52,500 bases of DNA from contig CM022668.1 of the NCBI GenBank assembly GCA_012295275.1, forward strand, positions 8,036,818 to 8,089,317, read 5' to 3'. Shown here piece after piece: positions 34,351-43,685 of this stretch (position 1 is its first letter; each line of letters starts with the position of its first letter). The translations under genes were made by a program, and so were the position numbers. This DNA is from Chrysomallon squamiferum. Taxonomy: Eukaryota > Mollusca > Gastropoda > Neomphalida > Peltospiridae. The notes beneath the pieces were generated by a model. It searched no databases. It was not told the origin of the DNA and saw nothing but the letters and a program-made list of their open reading frames with translations.

Positions 34351-36848
34351 TGTGTGTGTGTGTTTATCATCCTGTTAAAATCTCAATATTATTTCTGAAA
34401 CCACTTCCTAGTGATGTTTTATATTTATAATTTTCACCTTACAGATAGTCAGAATCATGAATGGTGTTATTCTTGAATCTGACATCTACACTGAGATTAT
34501 TGTAACTCAGTTTTGTGTGTTGTTTCAGAACAGTCAGGAAAGTGGTGGGATTCCTCTTGATGGTCATTTACTGGAGCCAGTCCAGAGAGTTCCTCGTTAC
34601 GAACTACTGCTGAAAGGTACGCATAGTGTCTGAGCATTTCTAAATGATACAGAGAGTGTCTTCTGTTAACATTTTGTCTGTAATAAATATGTTGATTTAA
34701 TAAATGTTTCTATTTAATAAAAATAGCTGTTAAGAAGCATTTATAGGTATTCTCTCTCTTTTTGAATACAATTTTTTAACACTTAATAATAGCTGTTAAT
34801 ATATACATCAGTGTTTAGATGTATCAGTGTTATAAACAGAGAAATAGATACATGGACAAACGTATCACGTCTGTTCAGTTATATAACCAGCTATGTGTAT
34901 CTGATTTTCTGTCTATTCATCTCTCTATATATCAGTCACAGATCTGTCTCTATGTACTTACCTGCCTATTGTGTCTATTTGTTTTTCTGTATGTCTCTAT
35001 CTATCTTCATATATGTCTGTCTGAATCTGTATGCTTCTCTCTATCTGTTTGTTTATATGTTTGTGTGTACATAAATATATATATGTGTGTTGTTGTGTGT
35101 GTGTGTGTATATATATATACTTAAATATTTTCTTAATTTGTTTCTTTTAGAATATATAAAAAGTATTTCAGAAGATTCTGAAGACAAACAAGACGCTGAA
35201 GGTGAAGTCAGAAACTACAAACCTACACTTAACTTATCCTGTTTTTATCTTTAATCAGTTTAAAGAGTGTCTGTCATAACAACTAGTATAAATATATTCT
35301 ACATCTTTCCAGTTATACTTTTATTTATTTATGTTATTTTATTTTAATTCATTAATATTATCTTTGGGGTTTTTTTGGTGGTTGATAATGTGTAAACTTA
35401 AATTTAATTTTTATTTCCTTATTCAGTTTACAGGTAAGTGTTATGATTTTAAGAACTGGTATAAATATATTATCATGATTTCAAATGGGTAAACTGAATT
35501 AAATACTTATCAGTTTTGCTCAAAATATTTTATATATATAAATGCAAGAATGAAAGGAATACTAGCCATATTGAATCATTCATTGCTAACATATTGTTTT
35601 TCCTTTTGTTTATTCCTTTTTATGATTTTCTAGAACATTCATCTTTTGTTTCTTTGTATTAAGTCTGGTTTCTCTTTGTTTAGATGCTTTGAAACTGGTG
35701 ATGGAAGCAGCCAGTCATTCCAACCAGTTCCTGAAGAAAATGGTAATTGTTTAAATTTCACATTTTAATTGTTGTAGTTGTGTCATTGCAAATATTATTA
35801 TTGTTTTTATTACATGATTATTATTAATTTGTAACCATTAATTTTTATTATGATTATTATTATTATCACTATTATTGCTACTACAACTACTACTGCTGTT
35901 ACTACTACTACTACTACAGCTACTGCTACAAATACTGCAACTGCTATTACTACTACTACTACTATTACAACTATTACTATTACTACTGCTACTACTACTA
36001 CTGCTACTACTACTACTACTACTACTACTACAATTGCTACTACTACTAGGACAAGTTTAAGAAGACATTTGATGTGTATCAGACACTGAAGGGTACAAAG
36101 TTTGACTTCAGTGTTCCAGACAGGGAGTTACTAAAAGAAGGTTTTGTTACGTTCATTTCACCAGGAACTTGTGAGAAACAGCGGAGAATTCTCTTCCTGG
36201 TGAGTGACTTTTATAATAACAGTTTTGTTGTTATTGTCTGTGTTTGTGACTGGATGTCTGACTTTGATTTTATATGAGTTTATGTACACCAATACACACA
36301 CAGCTGCATACATACATATATACATACATTCTTTCATAAACACACACAGGTGCATAAATACATACATACACATCCACAGAAATACATAATACACACAGAC
36401 ATGTACTCACACATACATTATGTACATGTGTTCTCACAGTAAACATAGGTTTTTTAATTATGGTTCTTTTTAATTTCTATAAAAGTATTTTATTTTATTA
36501 TTTTTTATTTTCAAAGTTTTCTTAATGTTTTTACATTAACAATACAAAATTTTGTTTCAGTTTTCTGATGTCCTCATTCTGTGTAGTGAAGCTCTGTTTG
36601 GTAAATTCAATGTCACATCTCAAATAGAACTTAGTGACTTGAAGGTTTGTGCTGCATTCTGTCCATCTGTCCATCTTTCCATCTACCCACACACACACAC
36701 ACACATATATGTTTACTACATTTGTTAATTTTTCTTTCTGTTTATGTATGTCTGTCTCTCTGTCTGTCTGTGTATCCACATATAAATATACACAAACAAA
36801 CCATCTGCTTATCTCTGTATTTATGTAAGTGCATACATATTATCTATT

Positions 36849-36931
<83 letters not shown>

Positions 36932-38111
36932 TTGCATATATTTGTGTATTGTGTTTGGATTTATTTAAGTGTGTGTGTGTCTTCTTCTGTTTCAGAAACT
37001 AATAGAATAACAAAAATATATCATTTCAGTTAATAAATATTTTAACACAGATTCCATTTTTTATTAATAGTAATTAATAATTAATATAAAACATTTTGTT
37101 AACAAGGGTTGTAAATATTTGTTAACAGATTATGAAAGCTGAAAATCCTGTGGTTCCAGACACTTTTATTTTGATGGGGAAATCTGAAACAGTCGAACTT
37201 CAGAACTCAGAGTATGAACAACTTTTATTTAAAGTAGCAATTTTCTTCTTTTTTTTTCCTTTTTTTTTGTTGAATTTTATCTAAAAATATCTGTACTTCC
37301 AAGTTACTTTTATATTGTTTTTTGTGTTTTATCCTTGCTCATAACAAAGTATAACATCAAAATAATTCTGCTATTTAAACTTTTTAATCTATTTTATCCT
37401 TTTGCAACTGGAGTCATGATATCACAATGTAACTGGAAGACAGAAAGCTGTGTTTTTAGACAACACTAAAAGAAATTGTTTGCTGTGTTGACGATGATAT
37501 CACTTCAGAAAAATGGTGTTATCAAATATTTTGAAACTGTAGTCTTCTGTTGTTATGCTTCATTAGTTAATTAAAATGGATGACAAAAAAAAAAAAAAAA
37601 AAAAAATTAACTTGGAAGTATGCAAAATGTACTTAGACCATTTCTTTGTATCATCAAAGGTATATGTTAATCTTTTCTTATTTTCTAATAATATCATTAT
37701 TTTTTTTTTCTTCATTTTCAGAATTTAGCATTCATTCATTTTAGTTTTTTTTTTATCTTGAGGGGAGTCTAGTATTCTTTTTTTTTTCTTTGTTTTTTCT
37801 CTTTTTTATTTGTTTTGGAGTCTAATTTTTTTTTCATTGTTTTGGGAGTGCACTATTCTTTATTTCTTTGTTTGTTATGAGGATTCTAGTCATTTTGTTT
37901 CTCTGATATATTTTCTGTTATTTTCTGTTTTTAATTTCCTTTGTTTTAATAATAATTTTTAATAACTGATTAAAACAAAGAATTAATAGGTTGATAAGAA
38001 TAATAAATCTTTGTAGTTTTGTTTTTATTCCACATTTGTTTTTGTTTTTTTTCTTTTCTTCATATTTGTCATTACTATTTACCTAATTTTTTATTTCATT
38101 TATATCTTTCA

Positions 38112-38148
<37 letters not shown>

Positions 38149-38476
38149 CAGTGAAGTGAACATAGATTGGTTTGAGGTAAAATATTCCTTTTATTTTCTA
38201 ATTTTCTAATTTTCTTTGTTTTCTATATCAAATTTGCTATTTTATTATATTTAAATATTTACATATATGCAAATGTATTACAAGGGTTATTTGTGCATTA
38301 AGTATATGTGTGTGTATGAATGTATGTTTGTTTGCATGTGTCTGTCCATGTGTGTGTGTGTTTCCATGTTTCTGTGCAGATCTGTTTAATTTAACTTTGA
38401 CTTTATATGCCTGGTCAATGCCATCAATAAAACAATTATTTTGAAGTGTGTTAGACATTTAATAGCTGTCAATATA

Positions 38477-38534
<58 letters not shown>

Positions 38535-38909
38535 TACATCTGTCCCTTTGTTGTTATGGTAACAGTTTAATGCTTTATATATCCGTACATATAACAATTA
38601 AAAAGTTTAAAAAATTTCCAGTTTTGTTACTCCTGAAAGTGCCTGTTTACTGCAAAATGAAAACTTTAATCACAGAATTCTACATCATTTTGTTATTTCT
38701 TATTCAGGAGATTAGTAATATTCTGAAAAATATTGGACAGAAGCGGTCATCTTTCATTGTGGACAGTGAATGTCCAGCATCTCCAGACAGCTTGGATGAC
38801 AAGTCACTGTCCACTTCATTGCAGGTTAGTTTTTCATTTTTATACATTTTGTCTTTTTATGATTGTCTTTGTTTTATTTATAGTCCTTCATTTACATTTC
38901 TGAATAATT

Positions 38910-38981
<72 letters not shown>

Positions 38982-40612
38982 ACTATTTGAATCACAATAG
39001 TCAGTTTATACTTTTGTGCTAGGATTTCATTAAACAAATACATAAATCGGTGTATGTGTATGTGTGTGTATGTATATCATGAATATAAACATGTAAATAT
39101 TTATTTTCTGCCATTTTTATGGGGATTTTATAAGTCTATCAATAATATTTATCATAGAGAAACTAATATCAGATATATACAGTATATATAAATATCAGTT
39201 TATTTATTATGTTATTACAATATATCTCAGTTTTAAATTTCTATTCACACATTATGTATAGTGTTAATGTATAGTTCCATTCCTTGCATCTAGATCAACA
39301 GAGATGAAATAGGAAAAAGAGCACCAAGGTTAAAACCGTTCCAAACAGCAAACAAGTGCATGAGATGTCGAACAAAGTTCAACAACACAAAGAAATACAA
39401 CTGTAAAGCATGTGGATTTGTGAGTATTTAAATATTGTACACACACACACAGACAAACTGACACTGTTAATATTCAAGCATAGAGGTATTAATTGTATAC
39501 AAATACAGACATCTGAGTAAGAATATATATATATGCAAACATATGTACACAAATACAAACACACACACACACACACACACACGTGACACTATATTTATAT
39601 AAAATGTCAATTATATCTGAACTTAATCTTGTTCATCTGTTTGCCATGTTTTAGAATTGACAGAAAAAAAAAAAAAAAAAATATATAAAATTCAAAAACA
39701 AAAATAAAACAAAATTCATATTTTTATTTTAATATATATTTTTTAAATATTTATTATTATTGTTGTTGTTGTTGTTTTTGTTCTTGGTGGTGTTGTCATC
39801 ATTATCATTATCATTATTGTTATCATTATTTATATTATAGTCATCATCACCATGATTATTATTATTACTACTATTACTATTATTATTACTATTATTATTA
39901 TTATTACTACTATTATTACTATTATTATTATTACATTATTATTATTACTATACTATTATTACCGTATATACTTGTGTACAAGGCGACCTTATGTATAAGT
40001 CAATGTGTATTTTAAGACCAAAAATTGCGTCATTTTAGGTATTACTTGTGTATAAGTCGACTGTAGATTCCAGGCACCGTCACTATTTTTAGACCAGTGT
40101 GACAGTGCCATGAAGGCCTACATTGTACGCCTACTGTAACATAACTTGCACGAGCTGTAACTTGCACGAACATACCATAATAACGTAAATGCATGTATTA
40201 CACGAGCTATAGCCTAAATCATTGCAAGACACCGTAAGGCATAACGCCGTACTGACGGTTTTCTCGCTTTAAAAGAATATCATGTTTTACATTCATATTT
40301 GGTTTTGTTATTTAATTTTTCAAAATTTTTTATACGATAAAATTATATTTTTGAAAAGCTGAAAGACCGCAATTATTTTAGATGCATCCTGTAGCCAAAA
40401 ATAGTCAAAATGGCAACTCTTCAGCAACAGCTACAAAAGCATTACCTATGTATAAGTCGACCCCCAAAATATTACCTTAATATAGTCTCCCGAAAATTCG
40501 ACTTATACACAAGTATATACGGTATTATTGTTACTATTATTATTATGATTATTATTATTACTATTACTACTATTATTACTATTATTATTGTTACTATTAC
40601 TATTATTATTAC

Positions 40613-40666
<54 letters not shown>

Positions 40667-40820
40667 TGTTGTTATACAGGTGATATGTGGTAAGTGTTCT
40701 AGACAGGTGAAACTGGAGTACAGGAACATGAAGACAGGGAGAGTGTGTTACGAGTGTTATCTGCTGCTTCACACTGATTCTGATTCACAAAACTCGGACA
40801 ACAATGAGGAAGACATGTGA
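28217..40820 (+). CDS. FGD-like RhoGEF with two DH domains, PH and FYVE-like finger
   Basis: Coding exons: 28217-28998, 29343-29456, 29832-29980, 30310-30466, 30963-31050, 31311-31361, 31595-31653, 31987-32103, 33203-33310, 33754-33887, 34003-34159, 34529-34616, 35151-35201, 35684-35742, 36050-36199, 36561-36644, 37129-37211, 38152-38176, 38708-38824, 39294-39419, 40680-40820. Phases agree at all 20 junctions; the product is about 946 residues. Exon 1 encodes a charged N-terminus and an Asp-rich stretch, and needs one extra base near 28779-28784 to stay open. Order: DH1 (about 272-467), linker with PPPP, DH2 (about 515-705, with LEPVQRVPRYELLLK), PH (about 706-830), FYVE-like finger (about 878-930) with four CxxC pairs. 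FGD proteins activate Cdc42-type GTPases; by homology DH2-PH should be the exchange module. The second PH domain usual in FGD proteins is absent. Confidence 0.85.
28779..28784 (+). other. Apparent one-base deletion in an A run of exon 1
   Basis: Upstream of this A6 run the frame beginning at 28217 reads a charged protein ending KEKDQHDKQK, then degrades to a stop at 28889-28891. The frame one base earlier picks up NRLSFSNFLQDVRK and continues through SLEWIGDDDDDYGW to an in-phase donor at 28998/28999. Adding one A to the run joins the two smoothly. A homopolymer error or a real frameshift allele would both explain this. Confidence 0.65.
29195..29560. repeat. Poly-T and GA microsatellites flanking exon 2
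   Basis: A poly-T tract (about 29208-29240) precedes exon 2 of the RhoGEF gene. A (GA)n tract (about 29478-29558) begins about 20 bp after its donor. Confidence 0.9.
30080..30242 (+). mobile_element. Interspersed repeat, family M1, copy 2
   Basis: Contains ACTTTGTTAAGAACAAAGT, a short inverted repeat at about 30138-30157. It then has GTATGACAGTAAAATAAAAC and CATTTTATTCCTTCAAGTTGG, closely matching the copy at 19880-19980. It lies in intron 3 of the RhoGEF gene. Confidence 0.55.
30500..31140. repeat. Diverged AATTCATTTTATT-type repeats and microsatellites
   Basis: Units of about 35-45 bp built on TAGAATATAATTCATTTTAT recur from about 30505 to 30720 in intron 4. ATT and ATTT tracts, and an AAT tract near 31082-31110, follow around exon 5. 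Confidence 0.55.
31700..31935. repeat. Diverged tandem repeat TTACTTCTTTTACTATTACAG
   Basis: Two good copies of the segment CTTCTTTTACTATTACAGCT (about 31794 and 31858) and several weaker ones fill the intron between exons 7 and 8 of the RhoGEF gene. Each ends in an acceptor-like TACAG. Confidence 0.6.
32560..32750 (-). mobile_element. Interspersed repeat, family M1, copy 3 (diverged)
   Basis: A diverged copy recognised by CTATTCTTTCACACCTGGAG, AGCTCTGTTTTTCGG, AAAATGGTGGCATTG and a terminal TGTTATTATACTTTG. The last is the inverted complement of the AACAAAGTATAACA start seen in other copies. The orientation is uncertain. It lies in intron 8 of the RhoGEF gene. Confidence 0.4.
33420..33725. 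repeat. Tandem ATTCATTAATTTATTCATTTC repeat
   Basis: Imperfect units of about 25-30 bp built from CATTCATATTCATTAATTTA fill the intron before exon 10 of the RhoGEF gene. The apparent ORF over 33604-33750 is repeat-derived, except for the true exon at its end. Confidence 0.75.
34199..34364. repeat. Poly-T and GT microsatellites
   Basis: A T-rich run (about 34200-34220) and a (GT)n of about 75 bp (34286-34363) in intron 11 of the RhoGEF gene. Confidence 0.95.
35850..36049. repeat. ACT trinucleotide array abutting an acceptor
   Basis: About 180 bp of ACT/GCT trinucleotides ends directly at the exon-15 acceptor (TACTACTAG|GACAAG). The splice acceptor lies in the repeat itself. Confidence 0.85.
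36845..36928. repeat. CT microsatellite
   Basis: (CT)n of about 78 bp in intron 16 of the RhoGEF gene. Confidence 0.95.
37343..37567 (+). mobile_element. Interspersed repeat, family M1, copy 4
   Basis: Starts ATAACAAAGTATAACATC and ends near CTTCTGTTGTTATGCTTC, so the ends are imperfect inverted repeats. The interior has TATTTTATCCTTTTGCAACTGG and AAAAATGGTGTTATC, matching copies near 19880, 30150 and 32560. Length of about 225 bp and no coding capacity suggest a MITE. It lies in intron 17 of the RhoGEF gene. Confidence 0.45.
38118..38525. repeat. Poly-T, CT, TA and CA tracts
   Basis: A poly-T tract (about 38118-38143) forms the polypyrimidine tract of the 25-nt micro-exon at 38152. CT, TA and CA dinucleotides occupy about 38477-38534. 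Confidence 0.9.
38911..39034. repeat. CT microsatellite with linked unique tail
   Basis: (CT)n of about 68 bp is followed about 35 bp later by TTTGTGCTAGGATTTCATTA (39013-39032), which recurs after another (CT)n tract at 46759. The pair suggests a dispersed element that carries the microsatellite. Confidence 0.6.
39840..39959. repeat. ATT/ACT trinucleotide tract
   Basis: ATT and ACT trinucleotides on the left side of the inserted transposon-like element. The same type of tract continues on its right side (40525-40674), so the insertion split one array. Confidence 0.9.
39960..40524. mobile_element. Non-autonomous DNA transposon (MITE), about 565 bp
   Basis: Left end TACCGTATATACTTGTGTAC (39960-39979) and right end GTATATACGGTA (to 40524) are inverted repeats extending about 28 bp with few mismatches. 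The ends are consistent with a TA target-site duplication, as for Tc1/mariner-type elements. The tract GTATAAGTCGAC recurs subterminally (about 40050 and 40450, and as GTATAAGTC near 39994). No transposase ORF is present, so the element is non-autonomous. It sits in the last intron of the RhoGEF gene inside an ATT microsatellite. The superfamily is inferred from the TA dinucleotide only. Confidence 0.7.
40525..40674. repeat. ATT/ACT trinucleotide tract before the last exon
   Basis: Continuation of the interrupted trinucleotide array. It ends a few bases before the acceptor of the last RhoGEF exon (TTATACAG|GTGATATG). Confidence 0.95.
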
Positions 40821-41120
40821 CCAGCAAAGGGAGATAAATCTAAACATTAAAGCAGAAGAAATTCATCAGTTAAAATGTCTGTTGTGAGATAACCAACATT
40901 AAATAAAAATTTGTTAGTTAATATTTCTAATGAAGTGAAAGGATGTGATGAAACAACCCCCTCCCAACAAACAAACAAAATATAATAATTAAAAATAACA
41001 CAGTTCTGTGGAAATTTTAATCTACTATAACGTGATCTAACACATTATTTGGTATTTCCATATTTATTTGTTTTTACTTGTTTATAAACACAACCTTTGA
41101 TAACAATAAAGCAGAGAACA
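40821..41120 (+). terminator. Probable 3' UTR and polyadenylation signals of the RhoGEF gene
   Basis: AATAAA occurs at 40902-40907 and 41105-41110, about 80 and 285 bp after the stop codon. Either could direct cleavage. The sequence is AT-rich and non-coding. Confidence 0.5.
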
Positions 41121-43440
41121 AAAAAGAACATTAAGAATTGTGTTAATTTATTTAAAATATGCTTAGCTGCATTCTTTGTGAATTAAGAGAGGGTATTAAG
41201 AAATCGCTATGCTAACAAAATTATATTTTTGTGATTGTTTAGTTTTTTTGGCTTAAAGTTAATAATAAAGGTCATAAAACAAAACAGAACATTAAAAATG
41301 ACTTGTGAAAAAGAAGTTAAAGAATGTATTTTCTTTTCTTTTCATAATAATAATGATAAACCAGTAAACAACAAAGAAAAATACAAATTCTTTATACTGA
41401 CATAAAATGTACAGTTTGTATTTTTGTGATTTGTTTTTCAACACAAACCAATTTATTTTGTAACATTAAAAATGATTTATTATAAAGCAATTAAAACATA
41501 TATTCTGTTTTTATGTGTGTGTGTGTTCATTTTGTAATACCTCCATTTTAAAAAAAAAAAAAATTATTTCTTCTTTTTTAAATTTATATATATATATATT
41601 TTTGAAAATAAAGTGTTCCCACTGATTGTTTGGATGTATAATAAAAATAGATTTTATAGACTTCAAAGTTTTTGTGTTATGTAATTTGTATCTGTGAAGA
41701 ATATACAGCAGAAACTTCCAAGAATTTCTTTTTTTTTCTTGTTCAAGTACAATTGACATAGTATTGATAAAATACATTTTGAAATATCTTTGATGTATGA
41801 CTAATAAAATGTGTGTATTTTTTCAACACCAAAATTTGCTACTAATGTTTGACTGAAAAAAAAAAGAATAACAATTTATTATTATTATAAATAAATAAAT
41901 CAGGAGAGTTGTATATATAAATAATTTGCTGATAATATATGACCTCTTAAAATAGTTTCTTCTAGTCAAACTGATCAACAAACAATGACAACATTTATAT
42001 TTATAATTTATTTTCTTTTTCTTTTTTGTATTATTAACATATTTCAAACATCACTGCTCAGTGAAAAACAAATGTATTTTGTAATTAAATTAATAAAAAG
42101 CAAAGGGAATAGACCAGAGAGCATACCATAAATACAGTTTTGTTTTATAGTGTAGAACAATAAGAAAATATTAGAATATACAGTAAACTTTTAATTCTTT
42201 ATTTTAGTTAAAGTATTAGATAATTGTGTTTATACGTCTGTGCATGTCTGTCAAAATATCTTTGCAATAATTTTTTAGTCTGGAGTTTCTAAAAGTTCTG
42301 GTTATATGCCCCTTGCAAGACCAGAATATCGAAAGTAATGAGGGATCGGCATGTCGTTATAACGGGATATAAATATACAAATGTACAAATAATAACTAAT
42401 AATAATTACATTTATAACAACAATCACAACGTAAATAATACCTAAGCATAAATTGTTTTTACTTATCAAAAATGCCATTATTACTTCTGTATTATCATTG
42501 TTAATAAACAAATTTAAAAAAAATTGTAAATAAACAATAGAAGAATTCAAAAAATTTAATTATATACGAAATTAAAGTTGAACCTATTATAACAAATATC
42601 TACCCAGATTTAAATACGTATATGTTACATGTTTTATAAATATGTGTGTAAAAAAAACGACTACACACATTTGACAAATCACAAAACTATCTGTACTATT
42701 TTGTTTTGCGGAAGAATAAGTTAGTCATAAGACTTTCACGTGATGTTTCATACGACGTCATAATTGCGTTTACTTAGCGGCGTGTCGCCAGGACGGGGAA
42801 GTCTTCAAACAACGCATACTGAAAAGCTAGAGTACGATCAGAATCAACATCGTTTTGAAATTCACGTTTAACTCAAAACAGGCTGGGAATCGCTGGATTA
42901 CACAAGATGTTAAAAAGGATTACTAGCTGTTAACAAGAACGATATATCCTCAAAGCAATGGATATTAATGTAAATATATAAATATCGTTTTGATTTAATT
43001 TTAATATTTCACATTTTATTAATCTGCTTAGCATAATAGTTGCCTATTTAATATATATTATTCTCTCTCTTTTGTTTTCTTCTTTTTTTTTCTTTCCTTT
43101 TTCTAATATCTATACCCGCAATACTGTATCTTCAGTAATAATAATAATAATATAAACTGATGTTCAATTCAATGTTAATAAAAAAACAATATATATATAT
43201 ATATATTATTTTTTTAAAGAATAAAAGCTTTGAATTAGGACAAGACATTTTACCTTACTTTCAAAAAATTTCATTTTGATTTAATATACGTTAGTGTTAC
43301 CTGTATCGTTTTTGAGTTTAGCTGAAAATACTAAATGAAACTGTTAATGAAACATTTTTTGCACTCTTCGTTATAATAGATCATCATACAATTGTAAGAA
43401 TTAATAAATTCTTCATGAAAAGACGTCATTCAAAAGTCGG
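41121..43440. other. Convergent spacer between RhoGEF and VWA5-like genes
   Basis: AT-rich, with no gene supported. A CpG-richer island at about 42700-42910 (with TCACGTGA and ACGACGTCAT) stands out but contains no convincing exon. Short TA, AAT and pyrimidine tracts occur near 43050-43210. The 3' end of the minus-strand gene is expected within the right part. Confidence 0.5.
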
Positions 43441-43602
43441 CTAGTTGCCTTCTATCTCCATTCTTTTTCGCGCTGAAAAGATAAAAATATAATCATTAAA
43501 AGCGAGTTACATTTTTTTCATATCGTTATCTCTTTGTCTCTCTGTTTTTGTCTCTGTCTCTCTATCAATTACTGTCTGTTTCCCTCTGTTTATCACTAGC
43601 TT

Positions 43603-43685
<83 letters not shown>

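Larger units (their letters stand above)
33203..35742 (+). other. Exon block encoding canonical DH domain 2
   Basis: Six exons of 108, 134, 157, 88, 51 and 59 nt with the same intron phases as DH block 1. The protein has LLATERSYVRKL, FHSKYLLPQIEERAINW, IGDVMKTSAPFLKIY, LEPVQRVPRYELLLK and ASHSNQFLKK, the hallmarks of an active FGD-type DH domain. It leads directly into the PH exons. Confidence 0.8.

Noticed and set aside
42958-42975. ATG followed by a donor-like GTAAAT as a possible first exon of a plus-strand gene
   Set aside because: Only four codons, and no following plus-strand exons could be found.
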